Source of the DNA: Phyto melanocephala
Taxonomy: Eukaryota; Arthropoda; Insecta; Diptera; Rhinophoridae
Direction: 5' to 3'
Assembly (NCBI GenBank): GCA_941918925.1
Contig: OW799233.1
Location: forward strand, 113,085,833-113,149,832
Length of the DNA stretch: 64,000 bases
Made by a program: the position numbers and the translations under genes. Below the pieces are notes generated by a model, which saw only the letters and a program-made list of their open reading frames with translations, ran no database searches and had not been told where the DNA came from. Below, piece after piece: positions 1-11,895 of the stretch. How positions within the stretch are numbered: position 1 is the first letter of the stretch; every line of letters starts with the position of its first letter.

Positions 1-232
1 TTACTTTTTTTTATATTTATATATTTATATTTTTTAATATTTTTTTAATTTTTTTTTAGAAACATACATACGTAAACTCAATTTATAATTTTACAATGGT
101 ATGTTTTTTGTATGTATGTATGTTTTTTACGTGTATGTGCGTATTTTATATGAGATGAATGGTGATACAAACAATTGTTATTGCGTGTAGGGTATATAAG
201 ATTCGGCACGAATAAAGCACTGTTACTTGTTT
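1..232 (-). repeat. mini-me-like repeat, 5' end only
   Basis: On the minus strand this reads from the family terminus (AAACAAGTAACAGTGC, then a palindromic GTGCCGAATCTTATATA block) into the TGATACAAAC and ACATACATACG motifs. The same order occurs at 9067, 13993, 54549 and 54838. The copy is cut by the left edge of the window, and the A/T-only tract that follows the terminus in other copies occupies the first 60 bases. Confidence 0.75.
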
Positions 233-379
233 ACTTGTTTTTTTTTGGGGTATTATATTCTGATAGTGCGCCGGTAAAGCCATTTTCGTTGCAGAGGTTT
301 AATTTAACTACTCCATTGAGTGCTATTTAAAATAAATACGTCATCTTTAAATACCCATATCGCTTTTCACTGTAGTCCA

Positions 380-1320
380 GAAGCTGTAAAAACCCGATTT
401 TTTTCTTTTTTTTTTTTTGGAAATTTGAGAGAAGCACCGAAACACTTGTATTTTTTGCTTATATCTAAACTAGTTTCAGCCTGATTTTTCAGTTCTTTCC
501 AGCAATAGTTTCTGAGACTACGGCTTGTATTTGCCTTAGTAACTCTATGTACATTAGGGGTACAACCAACCAAGGCCATGTGACCACGCTGTAGCAGATG
601 TTGTGCTGAAATCGAAAAATGTTTCCTCAAGTCATTTCGGAACAAAAACGTTCTACGTCGAAGTGATTTCTGAAAGCCCTTTAAGATTTTTTTTTTACTT
701 TTTCAAAATTTTTTATTTATTTTAAAAATTTTTAATATTTTCAAAATTTTTTATTTGTTCAAAATTTTTATTTTTTCAACATTTTTTTATTTTTTTTTTG
801 AAAATTTTTTATTTTTTTCAAATTTTTTTATTTTTTCAAAATTTTTATTTTTTTCCAAATTTTTTATATTATAATTATTTAACTATTTACATTTCTTAGA
901 GTAATTATATGATTATAATCAAAATCACAATCTAAAAACTTCTTCTTTGTTAAGTGAAATTTTTATTTTTTTAGAACTTACTGATCCCAAACTTAATTGC
1001 ATTTGACGCGTAACCTTTTTTTAACGATATCGAAAATATAAAGATGCAGTTCTAATTGTTTTTTTTTTATGCACTACAGGTATGGATAGGGCCATTTTGA
1101 TATTTACAAAAATTGTAAAAAAGTTATATCACTAATTTACATATTAAAAAAAATTACATCTTTAAAAAATATTGTTGCAGATAACTTTGCCGATTAGTGA
1201 GCGATTTATCCAAAATTGATTTAAAATAGCCCTAGGACATATCATATCTAAATAGTAGTAGAACATGTCTACAAGTTATCCTAGGGCTAGGTTAGGGTTT
1301 TTATGAAAAAAAAACGAAGC
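380..1320. repeat. decayed internal fragments of mini-me-like repeats
   Basis: Phrases such as GACTACGGCTTGTATTT, ATAACTTTGCCGATTA and CCTAGGGCT recur at 3600-3960, and related wording appears in the copies at 41.6, 47.1 and 56.9 kb. The 680-880 section is a run of T-rich, A-rich alternations with no other content. A 92-codon minus-strand ORF (367-645) lies in this repeat and shows no recognisable domain, so I do not call it a gene. Confidence 0.45.
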
Positions 1321-1402
1321 CAGTCATGTTTGTTTGCTCATATGTAAGAAAGTGATTAGACATTTATTTAAACAAAAAACCAAAAAAAAATTGTATACAT
1401 AT

Positions 1403-1448
1403 TTACCCTGAAGAAGCTACCCATTGTTTGGTAGCGAAATATTGGTTA
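1403..1448 (+). ncRNA. degenerate hammerhead-like hairpin
   Basis: The order is CTGAAGA, one extra A, a perfect 6-bp hairpin (GCTACC / GGTAGC, 8-nt loop), then GAAA. This matches the hammerhead order C-U-G-A-N-G-A, stem II, G-A-A-A. Stem I would be only 3 bp (ACC/GGT) and stem III a single pair, so activity is doubtful. The motif may be a relic of a retroelement ribozyme or a chance hairpin; compare 26837-26884. Confidence 0.25.
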
Positions 1449-1459
1449 CTAATAAATAA

Positions 1460-3600
1460 TTTTTTTATATAAAAAAACAAAAAGGTTGATCTCAAGCTTA
1501 AATAAAAATCCAATAATTTCAATTAAAAAAGATCAAAAAAAAATTACTGACATTTTTATAAGAATTTATTTAATGCTTGACAATCAAACTTTAGACTTTG
1601 TAATGTCATACGGAAATATATCCAATTTTACTTGAAACCTAATACTTATAATTACTTACAACTTTACTTAACAATTTCATTGTATTAAAAATTTTATTAT
1701 TATCATTGGCCCTGATTTCATAACGGAATTACGGAAAACAACAAGTATTACTTACGTTCAATGTAAGATTCTATAAATAGGCAATTGTTAAACAAAACAA
1801 AATTAAATCACTTAAATTACTAACAATTTTAGGACAATTTATTATTAAACTGTTTTTAGCAAAAAACAAAAACCAAAATGTCTTCTTAACTTCAAGCATT
1901 TCATGTGTTTCATTTGCATACGTAAAATAGACCTACACTTCCGATTAAATAATCATACACTAATTTGTTAGTGGACAATATTTTTTTAACAAATGTGTTG
2001 CATTTGCACAAAAAAAAACAAGTCAAAAAATAAAACGTTTTACTTTATAAAACTTAAATTGAATTTGTATAATTTTATAAACGCATTTGTAATATTGCAG
2101 ATTAAACAAAAATTAAAAGCAGCATGCATGATGCATGCAACTCCATGCAATGCCTTGTTACTGGTATATATGTAAGTGCTCACTCACTTACGCGCACGTC
2201 CATATGTATGTGTAAGAAACTATTTTAAATTGTAATAATAAACCACTAAACTAAACATATGAGCTGCATAAGATATTTAACTATTTAACTCGTACTAGCA
2301 TCGATATCTAAAGTTGTAGCCATGCATTCAACTATTTATCCACTACTAACACACTTTTAATATGAGCTTAACTAACAGCTATTATATTTACTATATCTAA
2401 GATGGATATATCCATACATATATATGCCAATGTTTATATGTATGTATATAGTTAGTATGTTTGAATATGTATTGTACAAATACAATGCATATAAAAAAAT
2501 ATTGCGTTTTGCAATCATTTAATACCAGTTTACAAAATTAGTAGACAATTTTATAGTGAAGTTTTTATTTTTTTTACTTTTTTTTTTTTTTTTTGCAATT
2601 TTAGTTGTCGAGTCATAGTGGTCAGAAAATAAAAATTAAAAATACTACAACAATAACTGCAATAAAAATATTAAAAACAAAAGTTAAGTTTATTTTCAAA
2701 TTTCTCAGAAATTAAAGTGTCACTCATAACAGTGATATTTATCGAACAGGAAATTCTTGAACAAAAATTAATTTATTCAAATTCGATCAGTACAATTTTG
2801 CATTGGGGTCTCTGCCTGTAGCATACTTAAGCAAAGTTATAGCGTAAAAATTTTTTTTTAAATTAAAAATAATTTAAAAGTATTGTATTTTTCATTATTA
2901 TATCTTTAACAGTTTTAAAATTTTGAAAAATTATGAAAATACGACATGGTAGCACACCTTCGGAAGCGGTCAAATATATTTAGATTTTGAAAAGAACACT
3001 TCTAAAATAGCTAAGGTTAACATCTATGTGGTTTTCACAGATCTATACAGTAGAAATGAAAAAAATCCCTGTCTTATATGAGCTGTATCTAAGCACCTAT
3101 AGAAATTGCTCTTTTAAGGAGGTTTTGATAAATTAGAACCTAAGTCTGACAAATGCTCCAATAGTTTAAAATAAATACAGTATTAAAATGTGTTCCGTAT
3201 TGAGTATTAGAACAATAAAATGTTGAATTTTTGTTATTTTCAAATTAAACAAGAAATCATTATATTTTCAGCCGTTTCTTATATAATAATGCACTTCTCC
3301 ATCAAGTACATAGATATAGTGAACACAACGTAGCGTAGCCTAGATATCAGATTTACGCCATTTTGCTTTATTATTTCCGACGATAAATTTTATTTTGAAT
3401 TTTTACATAGTTAGCTGAATTCTATTTACTTCTCAAGCCCTTTTATAAGATACCCATACTAATAGGGTTGAGAAAAAAATTATCCGCTATCTTAGTAAGA
3501 CGCCTTCTAGAATTTTAATTTTTTCAAAATTCACTCTATTCTCTGAAAAATCATATCACTCCTTCCTGTTGTCCAAAGTTGAAAAAGTAAATTTTCTTTT
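1460..3600. other. AT-rich sequence without a recognised feature
   Basis: I see only AT-rich sequence with short simple repeats such as ATGTATGTATAT near 2430. A 60-codon ORF at 1993-2175 has Asn/Lys-rich composition typical of AT-rich noise. No transposon terminus or coding signal stands out. Confidence 0.5.
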
Positions 3601-4179
3601 GTAGTTTTTCGGAAAAACCCCGAACCATTTATATTTTTTTGTTTAGATCTCAGTTAGTTTTCAAGACTACGGCTTGTATTTTTGCGTCTTTAGTGTGTCG
3701 AAAAATTAAATAAGAGGTTAAGCAACTTGATATATTTAAAAAAATATATATATATATATTTTTAAAAATTATTTTTGCCTATAACTTTGCCGATTAATAA
3801 CCTATTTGTTCAATAATTTTTACGAATAGCTTTAGAAGAATATTTTATCTACTAATACTATCCTAGGGCTGAAAATTTTTAATATGTTTGGTAAAAATAT
3901 GAGCAAAAATAGAGGCTGTCGTTTTAATATGCTCATATCTCAGAAGTATGTATATGAGGCGAATGTGTTAGAATGTGTTAGCGATTCATTGCCAGATATT
4001 TTCAAAAATACATATAGATCTGTGCTTCTAAAAGTTTATTTTAGCTAATACAAGGCCACGTCGACAGTCGGACATTGCTCAATCGACTTAGTCAAAAGCT
4101 TTCAAAAAATATATACTTTATGAAATCGGAATTACAAGTGGAATGATAACTTGGCACCACAGGTGAATAGTATAAAAAT
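3601..4179 (+). repeat. mini-me-like repeat, 3' half
   Basis: This stretch runs from the family's internal wording (GACTACGGCTTGTATTT; TATCCTAGGGCTG; GCTCATATCTCAGAAG) through a short GACAGTCGGAC remnant of the microsatellite. It then reaches the core AAAATATATACTTTATG and ends at GGTGAATAGTATAAAAA. The core is diverged, so this is an old copy. Confidence 0.6.
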
Positions 4180-4559
4180 TAAAAACTACTTTTCTTTATC
4201 AATTTCATTACAGCACAGCAACAAACAAGTCAAAGAAGTGAGTTTGCATGGGTTTAACTGATAATGAAGTGAATACATTTAAATAAAATCAAAACACTAA
4301 TCATTTTCACGTATTTTATATAAATATATTAATAAACTGAACTCCATGCTAACAAGTTCATAGATATAACGCATATTTGGTAAAAAGCATCTCATGTTTC
4401 ACATGTTAAAGGTGTTTGTTTACATGAATTGTTTAAGATAATTTGCATGATTTTGCATTCGTTTTTAAACACATCATTTATGCGAAATTGTTTCGTATAA
4501 GATAGGCATTAAGAATGAAGCCTTTTGTAATTCCCTTTGCACTACTTCTTCAGGAAGTT

Positions 4560-5450
4560 AATTTGTTTTTCTAGTCACTACCTGGACTTCCATTTATGTA
4601 TATATAGGAATTAAACTAAAAGCAGATACACTTTTGCAATCGTCTGAACCAATTTTCGAAACACTTTTTTCATTCCGATTGAGCTTCCTCCAAAACATAC
4701 CTTTTGATCGCATCAACCGTTTCATCAGACGTCGAAAAACGTTGAACTCCCTTTTTTTATAAAAAAAAAAAGTCAATATGTGTCAACTCAGAGCAATATG
4801 GCGACTCATAAATTTGATATTTTTAATGCTCAAAAAGTTCAGACAAACAAATAGTTTTTTACTCTGAAGTTGCAGGTCCAGTTTTTCCGAAAAACAGGCG
4901 ACCATTTGCTTCGAAGTGCTTCGAGCCCAAATGACCTTTGTAGAGTTATGCTTGTCTTGGAAGACTCATACAGTCGACTACTGTTTACTGTTGACTTTCG
5001 TGCTTATTCTCGTAGATCCACAATTCATTATCTGTGAAAACATCATTCACATGTTTTATAGCACTAAGATCGTATTTCTTAAGACTTTCATGCGACCAAT
5101 TGACACCAATTGACAATCGACAGCAAACAAATCTTATTTACAATATGTATGTTGGTCCCATTAATATTTAAGGTTGTCTCAATCTTATGCTTAGTTTCAT
5201 GACGTTCATTTAGAATTGTTTCAAGTAGAGCATTAATGTTTTACTGGTTTTGGACGACCTTTACGAAACTCGTCGTTGAGCGATCTACGGCCATGATTGA
5301 ATTTAGTAAACCAACGATTAAATTAGTTTCTTGCTAGTGTTTCATCGCTAAAAATCGAACTGAGTTCATCGAAGTACTTTTGTTAGATTTAATCCAAGTC
5401 AAAATTTAAAAAAAAAATTACAGAATTATGTTCGCGATTGATTTCCATTT
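4560..5450 (-). pseudogene. mariner transposase fossil (DD34D-like)
   Basis: Transposase of a mariner element: a nuclear DNA-binding and strand-cleaving enzyme that moves the element by cut and paste into TA sites. Read on the minus strand from about 5450, the start MEINREH, then FNRWFTKFNHGRRSLNDE, EFRKGRPKPV and, further on, ARSTSKQMVACF and a C-terminal block with W-KKCFENWFRRLQKC character are visible in shifting frames. These match the helix-turn-helix N-terminus and catalytic-domain wording of mariner transposases near 345 residues. Many stops and frameshifts break it, and the catalytic aspartates cannot be placed. It has no intact partner in the window. The family call is from remembered motifs; orientation and identity look sound. 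Confidence 0.7.
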
Positions 5451-5559
5451 TTTGCCCGATATATATTTTTTAAGTTACTGTTAATAACAAGAAAAGCGTT
5501 CGTACATCAAAGCGTTCTGCGCACGTACATATGTATATTGTCAAAAATGTAAAACTTTA

Positions 5560-8540
5560 CCATAGAAACATTAGTTGTCAGGTTGCAGCACTTAAATATT
5601 TATTTAACGCAACATTCATGTTGATCATGGGTTCCAGGTCATGTCTAAGGTGACTAGACATTCCACTGTTAAGCTCAGATAAGTATCTAGCCACTCTGGA
5701 GTATAAGGAAACTCTTTAGTTGACTGATTAGCATACAATTGAAATTTTATAAACTCGTTGGAGATTGATATATAACAACAATAAAAAAATACTAGACTAA
5801 AACGGAAATTATACAAGTTCGCAAAGACTAGATTATTCGCAGAGACTGCTACTTGCAAAATATCAAAACAGACATGGCCCTAAATAGACGACCTAAGAAT
5901 AATGTTACTTATGCAACTGTTTCGCTTCAAACTCGGTGATATGGTTGGTGCTTTAACCGGACTTATATCTTGGGGTTGCATGCTGAAAGATTAAATCTTT
6001 TTCTTTGAAGATTCATTTCTGTAAACGTAGTCACGACGAAGAGGTAGTAGAGACAGTAAAGCATTTTTTCTGAAATACTAGCATTTAGAGCGAAGCTAAC
6101 TAATATCAATGTAATAACCCACTGTATAAAACATAAAATTCCTACTGAATGTCATTTGGATTGCTTCCGTTAAATGTAGGAAATTGACACGAAAGGCAGG
6201 GTAAATTATTCTACCAGGATTACTGAAATGTAAATATGAAAGCATCTTACTGCTAGAGGTAAGGAGTAGTAAGAGAATCACAGAACTATTTCTATTCGAC
6301 CGGTTTTAATAGATTTTCTTAATTCTGCTGATGTCTGTTATTTCAATCGTCAATTTTTCGAATGTTAAATGAACCGATTTTTTTACAAAATAAACCGGTT
6401 ATTTTAAACACGTTCGATTGTTGTACTTGCATTTAAATATTCTATTGTAGTTTAGATATTTTTCTACGTATAACAGAATACAAAAAAACGTGCTGTAATA
6501 AAAGTTAAAAAAAGCAATAAGTTCTGTGTAGAAACCTACGTCAGCCATTTTTGTCGGCGGGAGATATATACTTGGGGGCGGCTTTAGTACGACTACTAGT
6601 CCTTAAAATATTTTATTTTTTAAATTTAACCTAAATACAGTAAGCTACTAACAAAAAATTATTATTAAAAGCCAAATTATCTTTAATTCAGGTATAATCA
6701 CAAACGTGTCTGCATCAAAATATTTTGCTGGTATTGCAACGTCATTGAAAATTTAAATTAAATTTTTTAAATTAACTTTTTATTATAAAAAATATGAAAT
6801 TTGAATTTATTTGTTATTTTTAATTTTTATAAAACAGGCTGATCGGCTTTTTCCAATGTTTAACCAAAAAAAAACTGTGCTTTTTAAAAAGCCAAATATG
6901 TATTTGGCGATTCCGAAAACCGGCTTTTGAAAAATATCGAGTAATCAATTACTCAAATGCACATGCTTTCACATACTTTTAATCATCTAATTTATTGAGA
7001 TTTTTATTAATTATTTGTTTTGACTGAAACACTGTGCCATGAAAATTAAAAAAAAAAACAAACAAGTTATAACGTTGTAGAGATTAGAAACAAATAAAAC
7101 GTTAGTTCAAATTTGTTGTTTTAAGTTTTTCTCCTCCTTGTTGTTGTTGTTAAACCAACATTAGTTAGATAATATGCCAAATTACAAGTAAAAAAAAATC
7201 GAAAAAAAATATTGTAAAAATATTATAATACATGTTTAACGACAGCGGGGTCCGCTATTACGACTAAACATTAACTAAGTAATTCTTTGGCAAACAAACA
7301 TAAACCAGTTAATAATATTTATTAGCTCTATATTATTATCGTCAACTCAAATGCCAAATGCCCTATATGTCAAAAATATAATTTTTATTATTTTTTTTTT
7401 TCTAAAAATTCAAAATTATTTATAATGCAAGTACAATTTATGTTCTAACTTATGGCGGTAAAACTCAATTCTGCTTTAATATTAAAAAATAGATTTAAAA
7501 TACACGCCAATAAAATTTCGACATCAAATAAGCACAACTCAATAGCAAAACTAAGGTTTTTCATTTATCGAAAAAAATACAGTATAAGAACATCGGCTGA
7601 AATCTTTTGAGCCGGCGATTACAACTGTTTTGAGCCGCATAAGTAGTACAACTGTTTGTAATGGCGTTTAACTTTTTAGGCGACGATATATAGAAACTAA
7701 AGTCTATATAAACAAACGATATTTCTGATATTTTAAGGTTGATTGGTTAACAAACAACAGCATAAACATTATAAAAATTTCAAGATTAGAAATTTCTAGT
7801 TTGAACAAAAACCAAATTTATTTCTTACAAATTAACTGGAAATATTTGCAAAAAAAATATTAAAATTTAAAAAAAAATATTAAATATTTAAATATTGACA
7901 AAAAAAATATATATATACATATGTGCGTATATACACATATGCATGTGTATAAACACACTTAAGTATTTATATGTATGAATACATATACAAATATAATAAA
8001 AATATCAATCTTTGTATGAAAAGGAAAAATATAATGAGTCATTTCCTTTAACAAATCGAATGTTTTATAATAAAAAAAAATTCAAATTTTTGTTTATATA
8101 ATATACAATATTACCATACAATTATCTATTGTAATTAATGAATGAAAAAAGTTTGCAAATATGGAACATTTTATGAATTTTTTATTGATATTCAATTATA
8201 GCAACATCTAATACAATGACATGAATGAAATGCATTAAAAAGTTGGAAACAGATTAAGGGTTTGCAATATGATGAACATAATATTGGTCAAGATACAACA
8301 TCTCTTGATTTGAATAAAAATCTTAAAAATACTTTTTTTAATAATTTTTTAGACAAAATATTTATGTTATATTCTTGTTCATGACACGTTTACAACGCCG
8401 AACAAAATTGCGGTAAAATTAAGTATACAATATAATCGAAAGAAAAAAAACTAATAATTCACGATAAACAAATTCAGAGCCGGAAATTTTCCATAAATAA
8501 CCCGTTTAAACACTAATGTTTTTTCGAAGCAGAGAATTTT
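5560..8540. other. about 3 kb without a recognised feature
   Basis: AT-rich DNA with short ORFs at 5625-5858 and 6096-6281 (minus) that match nothing I know. GC-richer islets lie at 6545-6600 and 7600-7660 without open frames. An ATATATACATATG-type simple-repeat patch sits near 7905-7990. Confidence 0.45.
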
Positions 8541-8779
8541 AAGTTGGCAGTATTTCTTTCTCCGACAGCTGACAGTTTGGTTTCGCAATTTATCGAGAAT
8601 AGAGCAAGATTTGCAAATTGTTTAAATTTATTTCAAAAATCGTTGTTTATTTTCATCAAACTCATTGGCCATCGAATAAACAACACATTTGGTTAAATGG
8701 CTGTGGTCCTCTTTTACAATAATGATATTGAAAGGCAAAGAGGTACAGTGCGTAGGACATGACTATCTGTACTGAACGT

Positions 8780-9066
8780 TTTTTCGTTTCTCCTTAACCT
8801 TTTTCTTATATTTGCTCTAGTTTCCCTTAATTTAAGGGGACATGGCAATAAACAGAACTGCCTTATTTAAAGCGATGTCAAAACTTAAGCCATTGACGAA
8901 ACACCATATCATCCATAAAAACTCATTGTTTGGTTTACTGATGGATCGATGAAAATGTCAGTCCTTACGCATTGAGAAATATTAATAGTCAAAAATTAAC
9001 AGTCAACGGTAAGTTTAACACATGCTTACAAACTTTTTCGTGCATCAATTGGAAGATATTAGTATT
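8780..9066 (+). pseudogene. mariner transposase fragment, 3'-truncated
   Basis: The middle of a mariner-type transposase. In shifting frames it reads NKQNCLI-SDV, then DETPYHP, KLIVWF and QKLTVNGK, the same order as in the mariner copy at 20.2 kb (NK-NCHIWSDDNPQ, LTVWC, PVNS). In the family this is the core between the first and second catalytic aspartates. At least four stops interrupt it. Sequence recognisable as transposase stops just before the mini-me-like repeat that begins at 9067, so a recombination or insertion probably removed the 3' half. Confidence 0.55.
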
Positions 9067-9938
9067 AACAAGTAAGAGCGCTATATTCGGCCGTGCCGAA
9101 TCCTTCACAACGTGTAGTCATGCAATAACAGTAGTTTGTATCACCATTCATCCCATATGAATTACGTACATACATATTAAAACATACATATATAAAAACA
9201 TCCTATTGTAAAATTATAAATTCACGTATGTATGTTAAAAAAACAAAAAAAAAATAAAAAAAAAATTTTTTAAAAAAATTAAAAAAAAAAAAATTTTAAC
9301 AAAAATTTAAAACAAAAATTAAAAAAAAAAATAACTAAAATATATATAATAAATATAAAAAAAAATATATAAAAAATTTAAAAAAAATATAAAAAAAATT
9401 AAAAAAAAAAATAATAATAAAAATATAAATAATATATTAAATAAAAAATAAAAAAATATAAAAAAAAAATTTTAAAAAAATTTAAAAAAAATTTTTTTGC
9501 CTCAGCTGGGATTCGATGCCACGTTTTCTCTAACCAGTATACACGTTTGTATGTATGTTGTTGTTGTAATGTTGTTTTTGTAAAAAAAAATCGAGGTGGT
9601 CGTGGGTTTTTGCTCATATCTCAGTTGTTTATGTACCGATGTTTCTGGTTTTCAATACCGATCTACTCCAAAATATTTCTGATATTTTAATACCACACCC
9701 GGGTCCAAGTGATGTCGGAGGGCTTCAAAAAGTTGATTTCAACATACACACGGACAGACTGACAGAGCTTAATCGACTTCCCTATTCATAAGCTTTCAGA
9801 AAATATATACTTTATGGGGTCGGAAATGAAAATTGTAGAAATTTCACACGGAATGACAAACCTATATATACCCTTTTTCACTGTGTGAAGGGTATAAAAC
9901 CTATATATACTCTTTTTCACGGTGTGAAGGGTATAAAA
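9067..9938 (+). repeat. mini-me-like repeat, full copy
   Basis: The copy starts with AACAAGTAAGAGCGCTATAT and the palindromic CGGCCGTGCCG. It then has about 250 bases of A/T-only tract (9240-9490), the block CTCAGCTGGGATTCGATGCC, a GTATGTATGTTGTTGTTG microsatellite, CACACGGACAGAC, the core ATATACTTTATGGGGTCGG, and the end GTGTGAAGGGTATAAA. The last 40 bases are duplicated in tandem (9861-9899 and 9900-9938). Two microsatellites flanking a conserved core is the layout of dipteran mini-me elements, hence the name. No protein is encoded. Confidence 0.8.
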
Positions 9939-9999
9939 ACACTTAGTTTTAGAAGAAAAAAAAATTTTAATCTTTGAAATTAATATTCGAAAATAATAG

Positions 10000-10143
10000 C
10001 CTGTTTAACGATGTCGAAAGAAACCCCAAGCGAAATTTTCATTCGTACAAATACGTTGAAAATAAAAACAAATTTTTAGTTTTTGTTGTTGTTTTCAATA
10101 TATTTGTAAGAATGAAAATTTCGTTCGCATTTAGATAAACAGG
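10000..10143. mobile_element. 144-bp palindromic MITE
   Basis: The ends read CCTGTTTA...TAAACAGG. Longer inner arms also pair: GCGAAATTTTCATTCG at about 10030 with its complement at about 10115-10130. A 3-bp TAG lies immediately outside both ends (9997-9999 and 10144-10146), consistent with a target duplication. It has no coding capacity, and the superfamily is uncertain. Confidence 0.6.
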
Positions 10144-10197
10144 TAGTAAATTTTTTATTATTAATTAAAAACAAGTAATTACACAAGTTTACAAATT

Positions 10198-11895
10198 CCT
10201 TTTGGAGCTGAACCGATGAGAACAATTCTGAACGTTATTTGACACGCTGAATTCGAATCCGGTTTTTGTTTTTCAAGGTTGGTTCTAGTTTTCGGGTTTC
10301 TGCATGTTGGCTGCACTGCACTGTAATAACGGCTGCTGTTGGCATCGGTAGAAACGCCATTTCAATTGTAAACTTAAAGTTATTTTTTGTTCCAAAACAT
10401 GTGAAAATGGAAAGAAGTGCACAGTTGATTCTAAGCGTTTTTGTTATGTTTGCGGATGTTATATTATCGGAAAAAGTGGAAAAAATATATCAAAAGCTCT
10501 GAGAAATGCATATTCTTATTATTTTGGTTTCTGTGTGAAAAACACTCACCAGACGTGGATATCGAAATTATTTTGTAAAGCATGTAGCACAAAACTGTAA
10601 AAGTGGTCACTTGGTCAAGAAGTATACTTTTTATTTTTAATGCCAATGTTATGGAGAAAGCCGAAAAATCATGTAGATGATTGTTATTTTCGCTTGATAA
10701 ATGTGGTCGGTCTTAATCCAAAAAAACTATCAAAGTATAAATATGCTGACGTGTCATCAGTGTCTAGGCTAGTTCCCCGTACGAACAATGACCCTTTGCC
10801 AATTTGCCCAGGTGTGAGTTCAAATTCTAGGGGAACTTTCAGTTTGACACCGACCGAAGATTTTAACATAGAAGAAACACATATAATATCGCAAAGTATG
10901 CTGAATGACTTGATTCGTGATTTGGATTTATCGAAACAGAAAGCAGAATTGCTCGCATCACGGTTGCAGGAGTGGAACTGTCTTCGCACTGAAACAAAAG
11001 TCACTGTTTACAGAACCAGAAATCAGGTGCTTTTACAGCAAGGAGAGCGACTACAACAAGATTTGGCTAAAATAGAAAGACGCTTTCAAGGATTTTGGGA
11101 CGAGGGCATGATGAGCGACTACTGTTGGACTATAATGCGTGAAACAGATCCCAAACAATACAAACGACTAAGTTCGAAGACTCTTCATTTCTAAAAACTC
11201 ACTTTTTATTGAATAAAAAAAATATTTTAGTCTCTCGTTTTGTTATCTTACACGAAATGGTGCGTATTTGCATGCAACAGTTATTTAGACATGGACTCAT
11301 ACGATTCTTTAACGTTTACTGCTTTTCATAAGCTTTTTGCAACAAAACAGCTTTCAAGTGTAACCTGCTGCTGTCAATATATAACCGCCAATCATTTGGA
11401 TGCTAAAAGTGAGTTAATTCACTAAATATTCTGTAGCTTAGTTATTTTTGCATCAATCTGGGTCTTGTTCGGCGCTAAATGTTCGTATTGAAAGAAACTA
11501 ATGTCCTATGTAATAAAACAGCAAAATTTTTAATTGTTTGGTGTAAAACAAATTAGTTGAAAAGAGCAAAATTTCAAAATATCATTAAATTTTTCATACA
11601 TTTTAAAATTGTGTCCAATGTAACACCGTCATTTCTTGACTAATCTTCACAAACGACCCATGGTTATTTTAGAAATTTTATTATCTTTCAACAAAAATAT
11701 AAAAATTATTTGAAACCGACGAATATTTTTAAAGATGTTTGCATTTAAGTGACATCATCTTTTTAAAAATGCAAATAACGGTAATAATGCAATATCTCAA
11801 AAACTAGAACCAATCTGAAAAACGGAATCCGGATTCAAATTCAGCGCCCCAAATAGCTTTAGGAATAACTTGTAACTGCTCAGCTCTAAAACCGG
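10198..11895 (+). mobile_element. DNA transposon with inverted ends, internally deleted
   Basis: The left end (10240-10300: CGCTGAATTCGAATCCGG then GGTTGGTTCTAGTTTT) reappears inverted on the right (11800-11860: AAAACTAGAACCAATCTG then CCGGATTCAAATTCAGCG). Weaker similarity continues outward to GGAGCTGA / TCAGCTC. The inverted ends enclose the zinc-finger-type pseudogene below. The ends are diverged, so the insertion is old, and I could not fix the exact termini or a target duplication. Confidence 0.65.
10380..11194 (+). pseudogene. transposon protein with Cys-rich N-terminus, internal part missing
   Basis: From about 10395 one frame reads a cysteine-rich segment (C-x6-C, FCYVCG, C-x15-FCKAC, MPMLWRKPKNH, DCYFRLINVVGLNPKK). 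After one TAA at 10598-10600 the frame stays open to the stop at 11192. The later part has NDLIRDLDLSKQKAELLASRL, then QQGERLQQD, RRFQGFWDEGMMSDYCW. This matches, from memory, a large multi-copy arthropod protein family with a Cys-x2-Cys-rich start, the 'NDLVRDLNLSK' block, and a C-terminal 'GERFHQD...RWD...MMADYCW' block. In that family a few hundred residues lie between the two later blocks; here they are fused in frame at about 11025-11035. The inverted repeats around it argue for a transposon gene rather than a host gene. The protein's function is unknown to me. Confidence 0.65.

Noticed and set aside
10684..11004. 106-codon minus-strand ORF
   Set aside because: Shadow of the plus-strand Cys-rich transposon protein in the same interval.
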